The notes below the pieces were generated by a model. It was not told the origin of the DNA, did no database searches, and saw only the letters and a program-made list of their open reading frames with translations. DNA of 15,841 bases from an uncultured Oribacterium sp. (GTDB taxonomy: Bacteria > Bacillota > Clostridia > Lachnospirales > Lachnospiraceae). Position 1 is the stretch's first letter. Each line of letters begins with the position of its first letter. A program made the position numbers and the translations under genes. The stretch lies in the NCBI GenBank assembly GCA_934279105.1, contig CAKQWR010000024.1:1-15841 (forward strand). Reading direction: 5' to 3'. This document shows positions 7,362 to 13,397 of the stretch, in pieces.

Positions 7362-9101
7362 ATGAAAAAAGCAGGAATATTAATGCCGGTGTTTTCGCTG
7401 CCAGGAAAGTATGGCATCGGAACACTCGGCCAGGAAGCATATCGATTTATCGATTTATTATGTGAAACCGGACATAAAATCTGGCAGATTCTCCCGATGG
7501 GTCCGACCGGCTTCGGCGATTCACCGTATCAGGCCTTTTCTGCATTTGCCGGCAATCCATATTTTGTGGACCTCGAGATGCTGATCGAGGAAGGACTTCT
7601 GACCGCCGAGGAACTCGCTGATCCGGAAGCATTTGATTTTGGGGATGCCGTCGACTATCCGGCCCTCGGTCGTGCCGAGGCGGCTGCGAAGATACAGAAG
7701 CTGCAGCAGGAAGCAGCTGTCGTTACGTCGACGGAAAAAACGACAGCGAAGAGTGCACCGGCCATCTGGTTCAAGCATGATGCTGATGTGGCGTTCCGCG
7801 ATCTTCGTCGCTGGCGAAAGCAGCCGGTAAATGACGATGCGGCTGACAGCATGGAACGCGTGAACTATGGAAAGCTGTATCACAGTAAGAATAAGGCACT
7901 GAAGCTCGCGTATACGCGCTTCAAGGAGCAGGGAGGCGAGGTCGAGGCACTGCTTGCAGAGCTTCGTCCGGAGACCATCGAGTACTGTGTTTTCATGGCG
8001 ATCAAGGATTCACTTTCCGGCGCCAGCTGGGATGTCTGGCCGGAGGAGCTGCGGGACTGCGATCCGAAGGCAGTGGCGGCATTTCGTGCAGCACATGAGG
8101 ATGAAGTTGGCTTCTATGCTTTCGTGCAGTACGAGTTCAACAAGCAGTGGGAAGCACTTCGTGCATACGCGAAGCTTCGCGGCATCGAGATCCTCGGTGA
8201 TATTCCGATCTACTGCGCACCGGATTCTGCCGATGCATGGGCACATCGTGAACTCTTCCAGTATACGAAAGATGGCCACCCATCGAAGGTAGCGGGCGTT
8301 CCGCCTGATGCGTTTTCTGCGACCGGACAGCTCTGGGGCAATCCACTCTATGACTGGGCAGCACATAAGAAGACGAACTATGCCTGGTGGTGTGCACGCA
8401 TGGAGTACTGCCTCGGTATGTATGACTGCCTCCGCGTCGATCACTTCCGCGGATTCGAAGCATACTATGCGGTTCCGTTCGGCGATGAAACTGCGAAAAA
8501 CGGTACATGGGTCAAGGGCCCGGGCATGGGGCTGTTCCGTGCGATGTATAAGCACTTCGGTACGAAGGACCTTCCGATCGTCGCAGAGGACCTCGGTATC
8601 ATCACGGATGAGGTTCGCAAGCTGATGACGGAGACCGGCTTCCCGGGGATGAAGGTACTGCAGTTCGCTTGGGATTCAGGTGCGGGCAATGCGTATCTGC
8701 CGCACAACTTCACCACACCGAACTGTGTATGCTATACCGGTACACACGATAACGACACGCTTCGCCACTGGTTCGAGACGATCCCGGACTGGCAGCGTGG
8801 CTATATGTACCAGTACATGAGCCGTTCTGCCAACGACTGGAATGCGATGCCGGAGCTTCTCATCAAGCGCGCGATGGGATCCATCGCAAACACGGTGATT
8901 GTTCCGGCTGCCGATTACCTCGGACTCGGAGCAGAAGGACGCGTGAATCAGCCGGGTACGTCCGGAAATAACTGGCAGTGGCGGATGGTCGAGGACGCGT
9001 TCACCGAGCATGAAAAGCAGGTGATGGTCGGCATTCTCCGCACCTATGATCGCTTTCAGGAAGCTCTTGCCGCACCCGTAGAGGACGAAGAAGCGAAATA
9101 A
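7362..9101 (+). CDS. malQ: 4-alpha-glucanotransferase (amylomaltase)
   Basis: MalQ (GH77) moves alpha-1,4-glucan segments between chains and releases glucose, remodelling maltodextrins and glycogen outer chains. With Met at 7362 as residue 1 the protein has 579 residues. Motifs are ILMPVFSLPGKYGIGTLG, PMGPTGFGDSPYQAFSAFAGN, ILGDIPIYCAPDSADAW, GVPPDAFSATGQLWGNPLYDW, LRVDHFRGF with nucleophile Asp360, IVAEDLGIIT with acid/base Glu409, and YTGTHDNDT with Asp463. The catalytic set is intact. It is longer than the usual 500 or so because of an insertion around residues 100-168, before NYGKLYHSKNKAL, including a low-complexity Thr/Ala/Lys patch. I chose 7362 because GGAG (7350-7353) lies 8 bases upstream; the in-frame ATG at 7347 adds five residues with a weaker AAAGG site and remains possible. 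It starts 18 bases after glgB, in the same operon. Confidence 0.95.
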   Translation: MKKAGILMPVFSLPGKYGIGTLGQEAYRFIDLLCETGHKIWQILPMGPTGFGDSPYQAFSAFAGNPYFVDLEMLIEEGLLTAEELADPEAFDFGDAVDYPALGRAEAAAKIQKLQQEAAVVTSTEKTTAKSAPAIWFKHDADVAFRDLRRWRKQPVNDDAADSMERVNYGKLYHSKNKALKLAYTRFKEQGGEVEALLAELRPETIEYCVFMAIKDSLSGASWDVWPEELRDCDPKAVAAFRAAHEDEVGFYAFVQYEFNKQWEALRAYAKLRGIEILGDIPIYCAPDSADAWAHRELFQYTKDGHPSKVAGVPPDAFSATGQLWGNPLYDWAAHKKTNYAWWCARMEYCLGMYDCLRVDHFRGFEAYYAVPFGDETAKNGTWVKGPGMGLFRAMYKHFGTKDLPIVAEDLGIITDEVRKLMTETGFPGMKVLQFAWDSGAGNAYLPHNFTTPNCVCYTGTHDNDTLRHWFETIPDWQRGYMYQYMSRSANDWNAMPELLIKRAMGSIANTVIVPAADYLGLGAEGRVNQPGTSGNNWQWRMVEDAFTEHEKQVMVGILRTYDRFQEALAAPVEDEEAK

Positions 9102-9207
9102 AAACAGTGATACAGACGGTAGAATAGTGGTGCGCATTCGGTCGACGGGCTCTGAGGAGCGGCGCCAGAAGCACAGTACTCCGAGAACCTTTCGGCTGAA
9201 CACGCAC

Positions 9208-9240
9208 ATAAAAAGCTGGTCCATCGACCAGCTTTTTAAA
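9208..9240. terminator. Bidirectional terminator between convergent genes
   Basis: An 11-bp perfect stem (9211-9221 with 9226-9236) and a 4-base CATC loop have A-runs on the left and T-runs on the right, so the hairpin can stop transcription from either side. It serves malQ from the left and the minus-strand membrane protein gene from the right. Between the malQ stop and this hairpin (9102-9207) I see no gene or other clear element. Confidence 0.9.
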
Positions 9241-9245
9241 ATACA

Positions 9246-9271
9246 GATTTAATTTACGGATTTAATTTACG
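9246..9271. repeat. Two direct copies of a 13-bp unit at a gene end
   Basis: GATTTAATTTACG occurs twice back to back (9246-9258 and 9259-9271) and is followed by GA, continuing a third partial copy. The right copy carries the stop codon of the minus-strand gene, and the left copy is the same sequence just past that stop. This looks like a small slippage duplication. Confidence 0.8.
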
Positions 9272-9939
9272 GAGAAATTTGCGGAGCTTTCGTTGTTTGC
9301 GAGGTCACGGATGTAGACCGTGATGGCATCGCCGGCCATCGAGAAGGTGACGCGACCGCTTGTTTTATTGATATCGGTCGGCTTCACGTTGTTGCCGAGG
9401 GAATCGACACCATAGATGGAATCCCAGTTCACACCGGACTGGGTATCGGATACGGTGAACTCGAGGTATCCGGCACCGAGGTTAACGGATTCTTCATCGA
9501 CCGTCGGTCCTACATCATCGAGCAGATTGATCTGGATATAGGTGGTCTTCGACATGCCGTTGATGGATTTCGCAAGCAGTGTCAGGGTTCCGTTCTTCGT
9601 GATGTCTGCAGTCCAGATGGAACCGGATTTTTCAAGAGGGACTTCTGCGCCGTCCATCGTCGCATTCAGGGCTTTCAGCGGGACCAGTGAATCTACTTTG
9701 ATGTCCAGTGTGGCGGTCTGATAGTCTCTGGTGTCCGGTTCGGTCGTCTCGATCGTCGGCTGCTGAATCACAAACAGAAGAATCAGTCCGTTGATGATGA
9801 GATACGGAAGCAGGTAACAGAGGATGAAGTGCAACGCACGGGACTTCGGTTTACTTTTTACCAGCTGGCCACGCGCATCATAGCGGAGTGACGGACCGCC
9901 GGATCTATAGTTCTTTGCCATAATAACCTTCTTTTTCAT
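9262..9939 (-). CDS. Membrane-anchored protein with extracellular Ig-like domains, unknown function
   Basis: This 225-residue protein has a basic cytoplasmic segment (1-35), one hydrophobic membrane helix (about 36-58, starting ALHFILCYLLPYLI) and an extracellular part of about 165 residues. The positive N-terminus predicts N-in, C-out topology; there is no cleavable signal or LPXTG motif. The outer part looks like two beta-sandwich modules: about 70-138, and 140-225 with a DDVGPTVDEES opening, a VSDTQSGVNWDSI segment and a final VYIRDLANNESSANFSVN. That last pattern is typical of bacterial Ig-like repeats in cell-surface proteins. GGAG ends 6 bases upstream of the chosen ATG; an ATG six codons later has a weaker site. 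The gene is transcribed away from rho, from the promoter at 10100-10128. No catalytic motif is visible and I do not recognise a named family. Confidence 0.85.
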   Translation of the reverse strand: MKKKVIMAKNYRSGGPSLRYDARGQLVKSKPKSRALHFILCYLLPYLIINGLILLFVIQQPTIETTEPDTRDYQTATLDIKVDSLVPLKALNATMDGAEVPLEKSGSIWTADITKNGTLTLLAKSINGMSKTTYIQINLLDDVGPTVDEESVNLGAGYLEFTVSDTQSGVNWDSIYGVDSLGNNVKPTDINKTSGRVTFSMAGDAITVYIRDLANNESSANFSVN

Positions 9940-10050
9940 ATTTCACTCCGAAAGATACGTACGGAACGTAGGCTTGTCGCCTGCACTTGTTACGTATTTT
10001 CGTCTCGAATGTAGCTACCCATGAAGGCGGGCAATGCTACGAAATGAAGC

Positions 10051-10066
10051 ATTCTGTGTACAGAAT
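10051..10066. promoter_or_regulatory. 16-bp dyad in the leader of the minus-strand gene
   Basis: ATTCTGTGTACAGAAT has two perfect 7-base inverted arms around GT. It lies about 30-40 bases downstream of the predicted start point of the minus-strand promoter, within a leader of about 150 bases (9940-10093). That leader also holds short pairings: AATGCT with AGCATT, and AGGC with GCCT. The dyad could be an operator or an RNA hairpin; I do not recognise a known riboswitch. Confidence 0.4.
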
Positions 10067-10099
10067 ACGTCCATGCATCAGAGCCCGACTTGTGTCGCT

Positions 10100-10128
10100 A
10101 GTATAACAAAATGAATCTTGCGTTACAA
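10100..10128 (-). promoter_or_regulatory. Sigma-A promoter for the membrane-anchored protein gene
   Basis: On the minus strand TTGTAA (10123-10128) and TATACT (10100-10105) are 17 bases apart, with 4 of 6 and 5 of 6 matches to consensus. Transcription would start near 10093, leaving a leader of about 150 bases before the ATG at 9939. In the remaining divergent region (10129-10309) I could not find an equally good plus-strand promoter for rho, only AT-rich sequence. Confidence 0.65.
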
Positions 10129-10309
10129 GGGCGCGGTTGTTATACTTATTTTACGATTTCAGTAATTTCTTTTTTAATAAGATGATTCCAAATCTAAGAA
10201 TTTCGGGGCGGTCGTTCCCGCATCCATAATTTCCAGATTTACGATATTTTTCAGAAATACTCCACAACATCGCATAAACGTGAACAGCGGAACATTCCGT
10301 AGACATAGC

Positions 10310-10336
10310 ATGGTCTTCGAAGAGACCATATGGAGG
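10310..10336 (+). promoter_or_regulatory. Hairpin directly before the rho ribosome binding site
   Basis: ATGGTCT (10310-10316) and AGACCAT (10323-10329) form a perfect 7-bp stem around a TCGAAG loop. It ends two bases before GGAGG (10332-10336), which is 4 bases from the rho ATG. Being so close to the ribosome binding site, it could influence rho translation, but no mechanism can be read from the sequence. Confidence 0.45.
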
Positions 10337-10340
10337 CATT

Positions 10341-12491
10341 ATGGCAGAAGAAGAGAAGAAGGTCCCGGCAGAGGCGAAGCCGAGAGGACGGAAGCCGAAA
10401 ACTGCGACGGCAGGCGAGAATGCGGCGCCGGTAGAAGCTGCAGCGACGACAGCGCGTAAACCGAGAGGGCGGAAGCCGAAGGCGGAAGCGGATGAAACTG
10501 CAGCAGGCACAGAGCATAAGCCGAGAGGCCGTAGGTCAAAGACCGTGGAAGCGGCAGAGAAGGATAAGAAAAAGAGCGCCGGAAGCACCGTACGGAAACC
10601 GCGTGGACGGAAGCCGAAGACGGATGAAGAGGAAGCTGCGGAAACCGTAGAGGTGACCACAACGCAGGAAAGTGCAGCAGGCGAAGAGCCTGCGGTGAAG
10701 CGTAGCTCACGCGGACGGAAACCGAAGAAGGTAGAGACTGCAGAGACTGCGGTAACGACAGAGGCTATAGGTACTACCGCATCGGAGACGGAACAGAAAA
10801 CATCTGAGGTACATCTGACGGCACCGCAGGAAAGTGCGAGCGCGCAGGTGGATTCGACGCTGGCTTCTTCGGTGGAGGATGCAACCGATACAGAGCGTGT
10901 AGTGACCGTACGGCCGGATGCAGTCGATACCGGAGTGACAGCAGAAAGAGCAGTCGGAGAGTCAGATATCGTGGAATCTCGTCCGGATGCGCAGGAGATG
11001 CCGCAGACATCGGCGGAAGAGACGCCTGCCGGTGAAACAGAGAATACAGCAGAGCACCAGCGCCCGAATCGGACCATCGTGATGAACCGTCGTCCGGATC
11101 GGAATCGTCCAGGCAGAACGAGTAGTGAACGTGGTGGATATACACGTGATCTGCGTGATGCACGAAACAGCCGTAGCGAAACAGAACTCACTACGTCGGA
11201 TGCAGAGTCGATGCAATCGCGTACGGAGGCGGTCGAGAAGACGGATGAACTTGATAACGAGACCCAGAAGGCGCCGAGCGGAAATCCGTGTGGTGGTATC
11301 CTTGAGGTGATGCCGGATGGCTTCGGTTTTACACGATCCGCGAATTTTATGCCGGGTGACTGTGATGTCTATGTAAATCCTGCCATTATCAAGCGCTATC
11401 GTTTGAAGACCGGCGATGTGATCCATGGACTGTCGAGAGCGAAGAATCCGAACGAGCGTTACGCTGCGCTCTCCTACATTGAAACGGTCAATGGAAAACC
11501 GCTTTCGGAGATGTTCCGGCGGAGAAATTTCGAGTCGCTGACACCGATTTTTCCGAATGAGCGTATACGTCTCGAGGTACCGGAAGAGAAGGCACCGACG
11601 TCCCTCCGTATTCTCGATCTGCTGGCACCAATCGGTAAGGGCCAGCGTGGTATGATCGTGTCACCGCCGAAGGCAGGTAAAACGACACTCCTCAAGCAGG
11701 TAGCAAAGGCCATCGTAAAGAACGAACCGAAGATGCATCTTCTCATCCTTCTCATCGATGAGCGTCCGGAGGAGGTAACCGATATGAAGGAGGAGGTCGA
11801 GGGTGGTCTCGTCACCGTGATTTATTCGACCTTCGATGAGATTCCGGAGCATCATAAGCGCGTTGCGGAGATGACCATTGAGCGCGCGAAGCGTCTCGTG
11901 GAACAGGGCGAGGATGTGACGATTCTGCTCGATTCCATCACCCGTCTCGCTCGTGCCTATAACCTCGTGGTTCCGGCATCCGGACGTACCCTCTCGGGTG
12001 GTCTCGATCCGGCGGCGCTTCATATGCCGAAGCGCTTCTTCGGTGCGGCCCGTAATATGCGAGAGGGCGGATCTCTGACGATTCTGTCCACGGCACTCGT
12101 GGATACCGGCTCCCGTATGGATGATGTCATCTATGAGGAGTTTAAGGGTACCGGTAATATGGAACTCGTTTTGAACCGAGAACTTCAGGAACGCCGTATC
12201 TTCCCGGCCATCGATATCGTGAAATCAGGAACCCGTCGTGACGACCTGCTTCTGTCGGAACTTGAGCAGAAGGCGGTCGATATCATCCATAAACGTGTAT
12301 CGGATGAAAAGGCAAGCTCTGCAGAAGAAGTGATCCAGCTTTTCGAGCGTACCTCGAACAACGAAGAGGTCTGCCAGCTTATCGTGAATGGAAAAGCGGT
12401 TGTGACACCAAGTGCGAAAGCCGGCGCAAAGACGAATCCGAAATTAAATAACAACCCGAATTCACGCCTCGCGATTAAAATAAATCGTTGA
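10341..12491 (+). CDS. rho: Transcription termination factor Rho with AT-hook-rich N-terminal extension
   Basis: Rho is a hexameric RNA-dependent ATPase that ends transcription of untranslated RNA. The conserved protein starts near residue 315 with GGILEVMPDGFGFTRS, the RNA-binding cold-shock fold. Next comes the ATPase core: Walker A PPKAGKTT (442-449), LLIDERPEEVTDM, Walker B VTILLDSITRLARAY with Asp531, the Q-loop region SGRTLSGGLDPAAL, the R-loop EFKGTGNMEL, and LNRELQERRIFPAID with the likely arginine finger. The core is complete. The first 310 residues are unusual: five RGRKPK-type AT-hook-like motifs (14-20, 41-47, 61-67, 87-93, 123-129) are separated by acidic Ala/Thr/Glu-rich linkers, followed by an Arg-rich stretch (240-278). 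Most Rho proteins of about 420 residues lack this, though N-terminal insertions occur in several phyla. GGAGG at 10332-10336 supports the start. No terminator is visible before rpmE. Confidence 0.96.
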   Translation: MAEEEKKVPAEAKPRGRKPKTATAGENAAPVEAAATTARKPRGRKPKAEADETAAGTEHKPRGRRSKTVEAAEKDKKKSAGSTVRKPRGRKPKTDEEEAAETVEVTTTQESAAGEEPAVKRSSRGRKPKKVETAETAVTTEAIGTTASETEQKTSEVHLTAPQESASAQVDSTLASSVEDATDTERVVTVRPDAVDTGVTAERAVGESDIVESRPDAQEMPQTSAEETPAGETENTAEHQRPNRTIVMNRRPDRNRPGRTSSERGGYTRDLRDARNSRSETELTTSDAESMQSRTEAVEKTDELDNETQKAPSGNPCGGILEVMPDGFGFTRSANFMPGDCDVYVNPAIIKRYRLKTGDVIHGLSRAKNPNERYAALSYIETVNGKPLSEMFRRRNFESLTPIFPNERIRLEVPEEKAPTSLRILDLLAPIGKGQRGMIVSPPKAGKTTLLKQVAKAIVKNEPKMHLLILLIDERPEEVTDMKEEVEGGLVTVIYSTFDEIPEHHKRVAEMTIERAKRLVEQGEDVTILLDSITRLARAYNLVVPASGRTLSGGLDPAALHMPKRFFGAARNMREGGSLTILSTALVDTGSRMDDVIYEEFKGTGNMELVLNRELQERRIFPAIDIVKSGTRRDDLLLSELEQKAVDIIHKRVSDEKASSAEEVIQLFERTSNNEEVCQLIVNGKAVVTPSAKAGAKTNPKLNNNPNSRLAIKINR

Positions 12492-12645
12492 GCCGGAAAT
12501 CGCCGACGTCGGTCATGAAATTGTGGTCAAATGTCATTCGAAAGATGGAAGATGAGGAAAACATTTTCTGAGGTATTGCAATATTTTTTGCTTTATGTTA
12601 GGGTATTAAAGCTTAACTATTATCTAAGCGGTCGAATCTCGTGAG

Positions 12646-12706
12646 TGCCATGCATTCCGTCGTCGACACGCAAGCTGGCATGGTTGGGAACCATGCAGAA
12701 AGAGGT
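12646..12706 (+). promoter_or_regulatory. Leader of rpmE with alternative hairpins next to the ribosome binding site
   Basis: GCATGG at 12678-12683 can pair in two exclusive ways. With the downstream arm it makes an 8-bp GCATGGTT/AACCATGC stem with a GGG loop (12678-12696), 5 bases before GAGG (12702-12705). With the upstream CCATGC at 12648-12653 it makes a longer-range stem. Ribosomal protein L31 is known in several bacteria to have autoregulatory leaders, so a translational switch is plausible here; that role is inference. The AT-rich stretch 12565-12625 probably holds the promoter, but I cannot fix its hexamers. Confidence 0.5.
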
Positions 12707-12711
12707 ACGAG

Positions 12712-12912
12712 ATGAGAGAAGGAATCCATCCAAAGTATTATCAGGCTACTGTTACCTGCAACTGCGGTAACACATTCGTAACTGGCTCCACGAAGCCGGA
12801 GATCCACGTCGAGGTTTGCTCTGCTTGCCATCCGTTCTACACTGGTAAGGAGAAGGCTAGCAGCCTGAAGGGTCAGATCGATAAGTTCAACAAGAAGTTT
12901 GGTCTTGCTTAA
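12712..12912 (+). CDS. rpmE: 50S ribosomal protein L31, zinc-binding (C+) form
   Basis: This 66-residue protein is L31, a late-assembling protein of the large ribosomal subunit that helps bridge the two subunits. It starts [11 protein letters not shown] and carries four cysteines in the zinc-binding pattern, Cys16-X-Cys18 and Cys36-X2-Cys39 (TCNCGN and [11 protein letters not shown]). That makes it the C+ type rather than the zinc-free YtiA/RpmE2 type made under zinc starvation. Length and the ending FNKKFGLA are normal. GAGG at 12702-12705 is 6 bases from the ATG. It follows rho, the usual order in Clostridia and Bacilli, and ends at a strong terminator. Confidence 0.97.
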   Translation: MREGIHPKYYQATVTCNCGNTFVTGSTKPEIHVEVCSACHPFYTGKEKASSLKGQIDKFNKKFGLA

Positions 12913-12935
12913 TTTATACGAAGCTGAAAACATCG

Positions 12936-12977
12936 TCCCATACCTGCATCCAAGTGGTGCAGGTGTGGGATTTTTTT
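12936..12977 (+). terminator. Intrinsic terminator of rpmE
   Basis: A 13-bp stem with one G-T pair (12936-12948 with 12958-12970) is followed by seven T residues (12971-12977). It lies 24 bases after the rpmE stop codon. Confidence 0.93.
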
Positions 12978-13002
12978 ATGTCTTAGGGAGTTGTTATGGT
13001 AT

Positions 13003-13246
13003 CTGTGAAGGGAGACAGCGGGGACGGCCGGCGGAAGCCATACGGAGAGCGTGTGAAAAATCAAGCTCGATCCCCTTTAGAGCCAGTTAGAGACTTTTTT
13101 CCTTGACACCCCGTACAACGCTGAGTTCGCATCCGGCGAATCTCAGCGACTGTACGGGGCTTACTGGCTCTTAGGGGTCGAGCTTAGATTTTTCCACGCT
13201 CGAAGTACTGGCTTCCGCCGGCCGTCCCCGCTGTCTCCCTTTGCAG
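13003..13246. repeat. 244-nt nested palindrome, candidate structured RNA or MITE (copy 1)
   Basis: Positions 13008-13040 and 13209-13241 are perfect 33-base inverted arms. Inside, 13044-13090 and 13161-13205 continue the pairing with small bulges: AGCTCGA with TCGAGCT, GAGCGTG with CACGCTC, AGAGCCAGT with ACTGGCTCT. The centre is a separate hairpin: CCCCGTACA (13109-13117) with TGTACGGGG (13151-13159), then CGCTGAG with CTCAGCG, then TTCGC with GCGAA around ATCCG. No gene is inside. It lies between the rpmE terminator and the promoter of the DUF1385 gene. A related sequence appears at 15741-15841, so it is a dispersed element. Which strand is transcribed, if any, is not shown. Confidence 0.85.
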
Positions 13247-13314
13247 AATCCGGATTTCCCGGATATCGACATAAAAGTTTCACTTTCCTTTTATTGAATT
13301 CGCGTTTTCTATCG

Positions 13315-13344
13315 TTTACACTTAGGTGCATGTAATTTTATAAT
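13315..13344 (+). promoter_or_regulatory. Sigma-A promoter of DUF1385-prmC
   Basis: TTTACA (13315-13320) and a perfect TATAAT (13339-13344) are 18 bases apart. Transcription would start near 13351, giving a leader of about 45 bases. This is the best promoter in the window. Confidence 0.75.
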
Positions 13345-13355
13345 GCAGATATAGA

Positions 13356-13367
13356 AAAAGCGCTTTT
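13356..13367. promoter_or_regulatory. 12-bp palindrome just after the DUF1385 promoter (cre-like core)
   Basis: AAAAGCGCTTTT is a perfect palindrome at about +6 to +17 from the predicted start. Its inner AAAGCGCTTT equals the core of a typical CcpA site (TGAAAGCGCTTTCA), but the flanking TG and CA are missing. It may be an operator; the regulator is not known. Confidence 0.4.
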
Positions 13368-13397
13368 GATATAGAAGAAAGTTATCAAGAAAACAAT

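Noticed and set aside
10151..11191. A 346-codon minus-strand open frame opposite the Rho N-terminal extension
   Set aside because: Low-complexity Ser/Val-rich shadow of the repeated AT-hook coding region; no start signals or family match.
12503..12512. CCGACGTCGG palindrome just after rho, considered as a rho-gene terminator
   Set aside because: It has no loop and no T-run afterwards, so it does not fit an intrinsic terminator.
12899..13090. A 63-codon plus-strand open frame after rpmE
   Set aside because: It overlaps the rpmE end, runs through the terminator and into the palindrome arm; no ribosome binding site and no recognisable protein.
13103..13108. Perfect TTGACA hexamer inside the palindrome
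   Set aside because: No -10-like sequence lies 16-18 bases downstream (TTCGCA there), so it is not a credible promoter by itself.
13003..13246. Reading the long palindrome as an ordinary transcription terminator or as part of a CRISPR array
   Set aside because: The stem is far too long for a terminator and has no T-tract after the closing arm; there are no regularly spaced short repeats.
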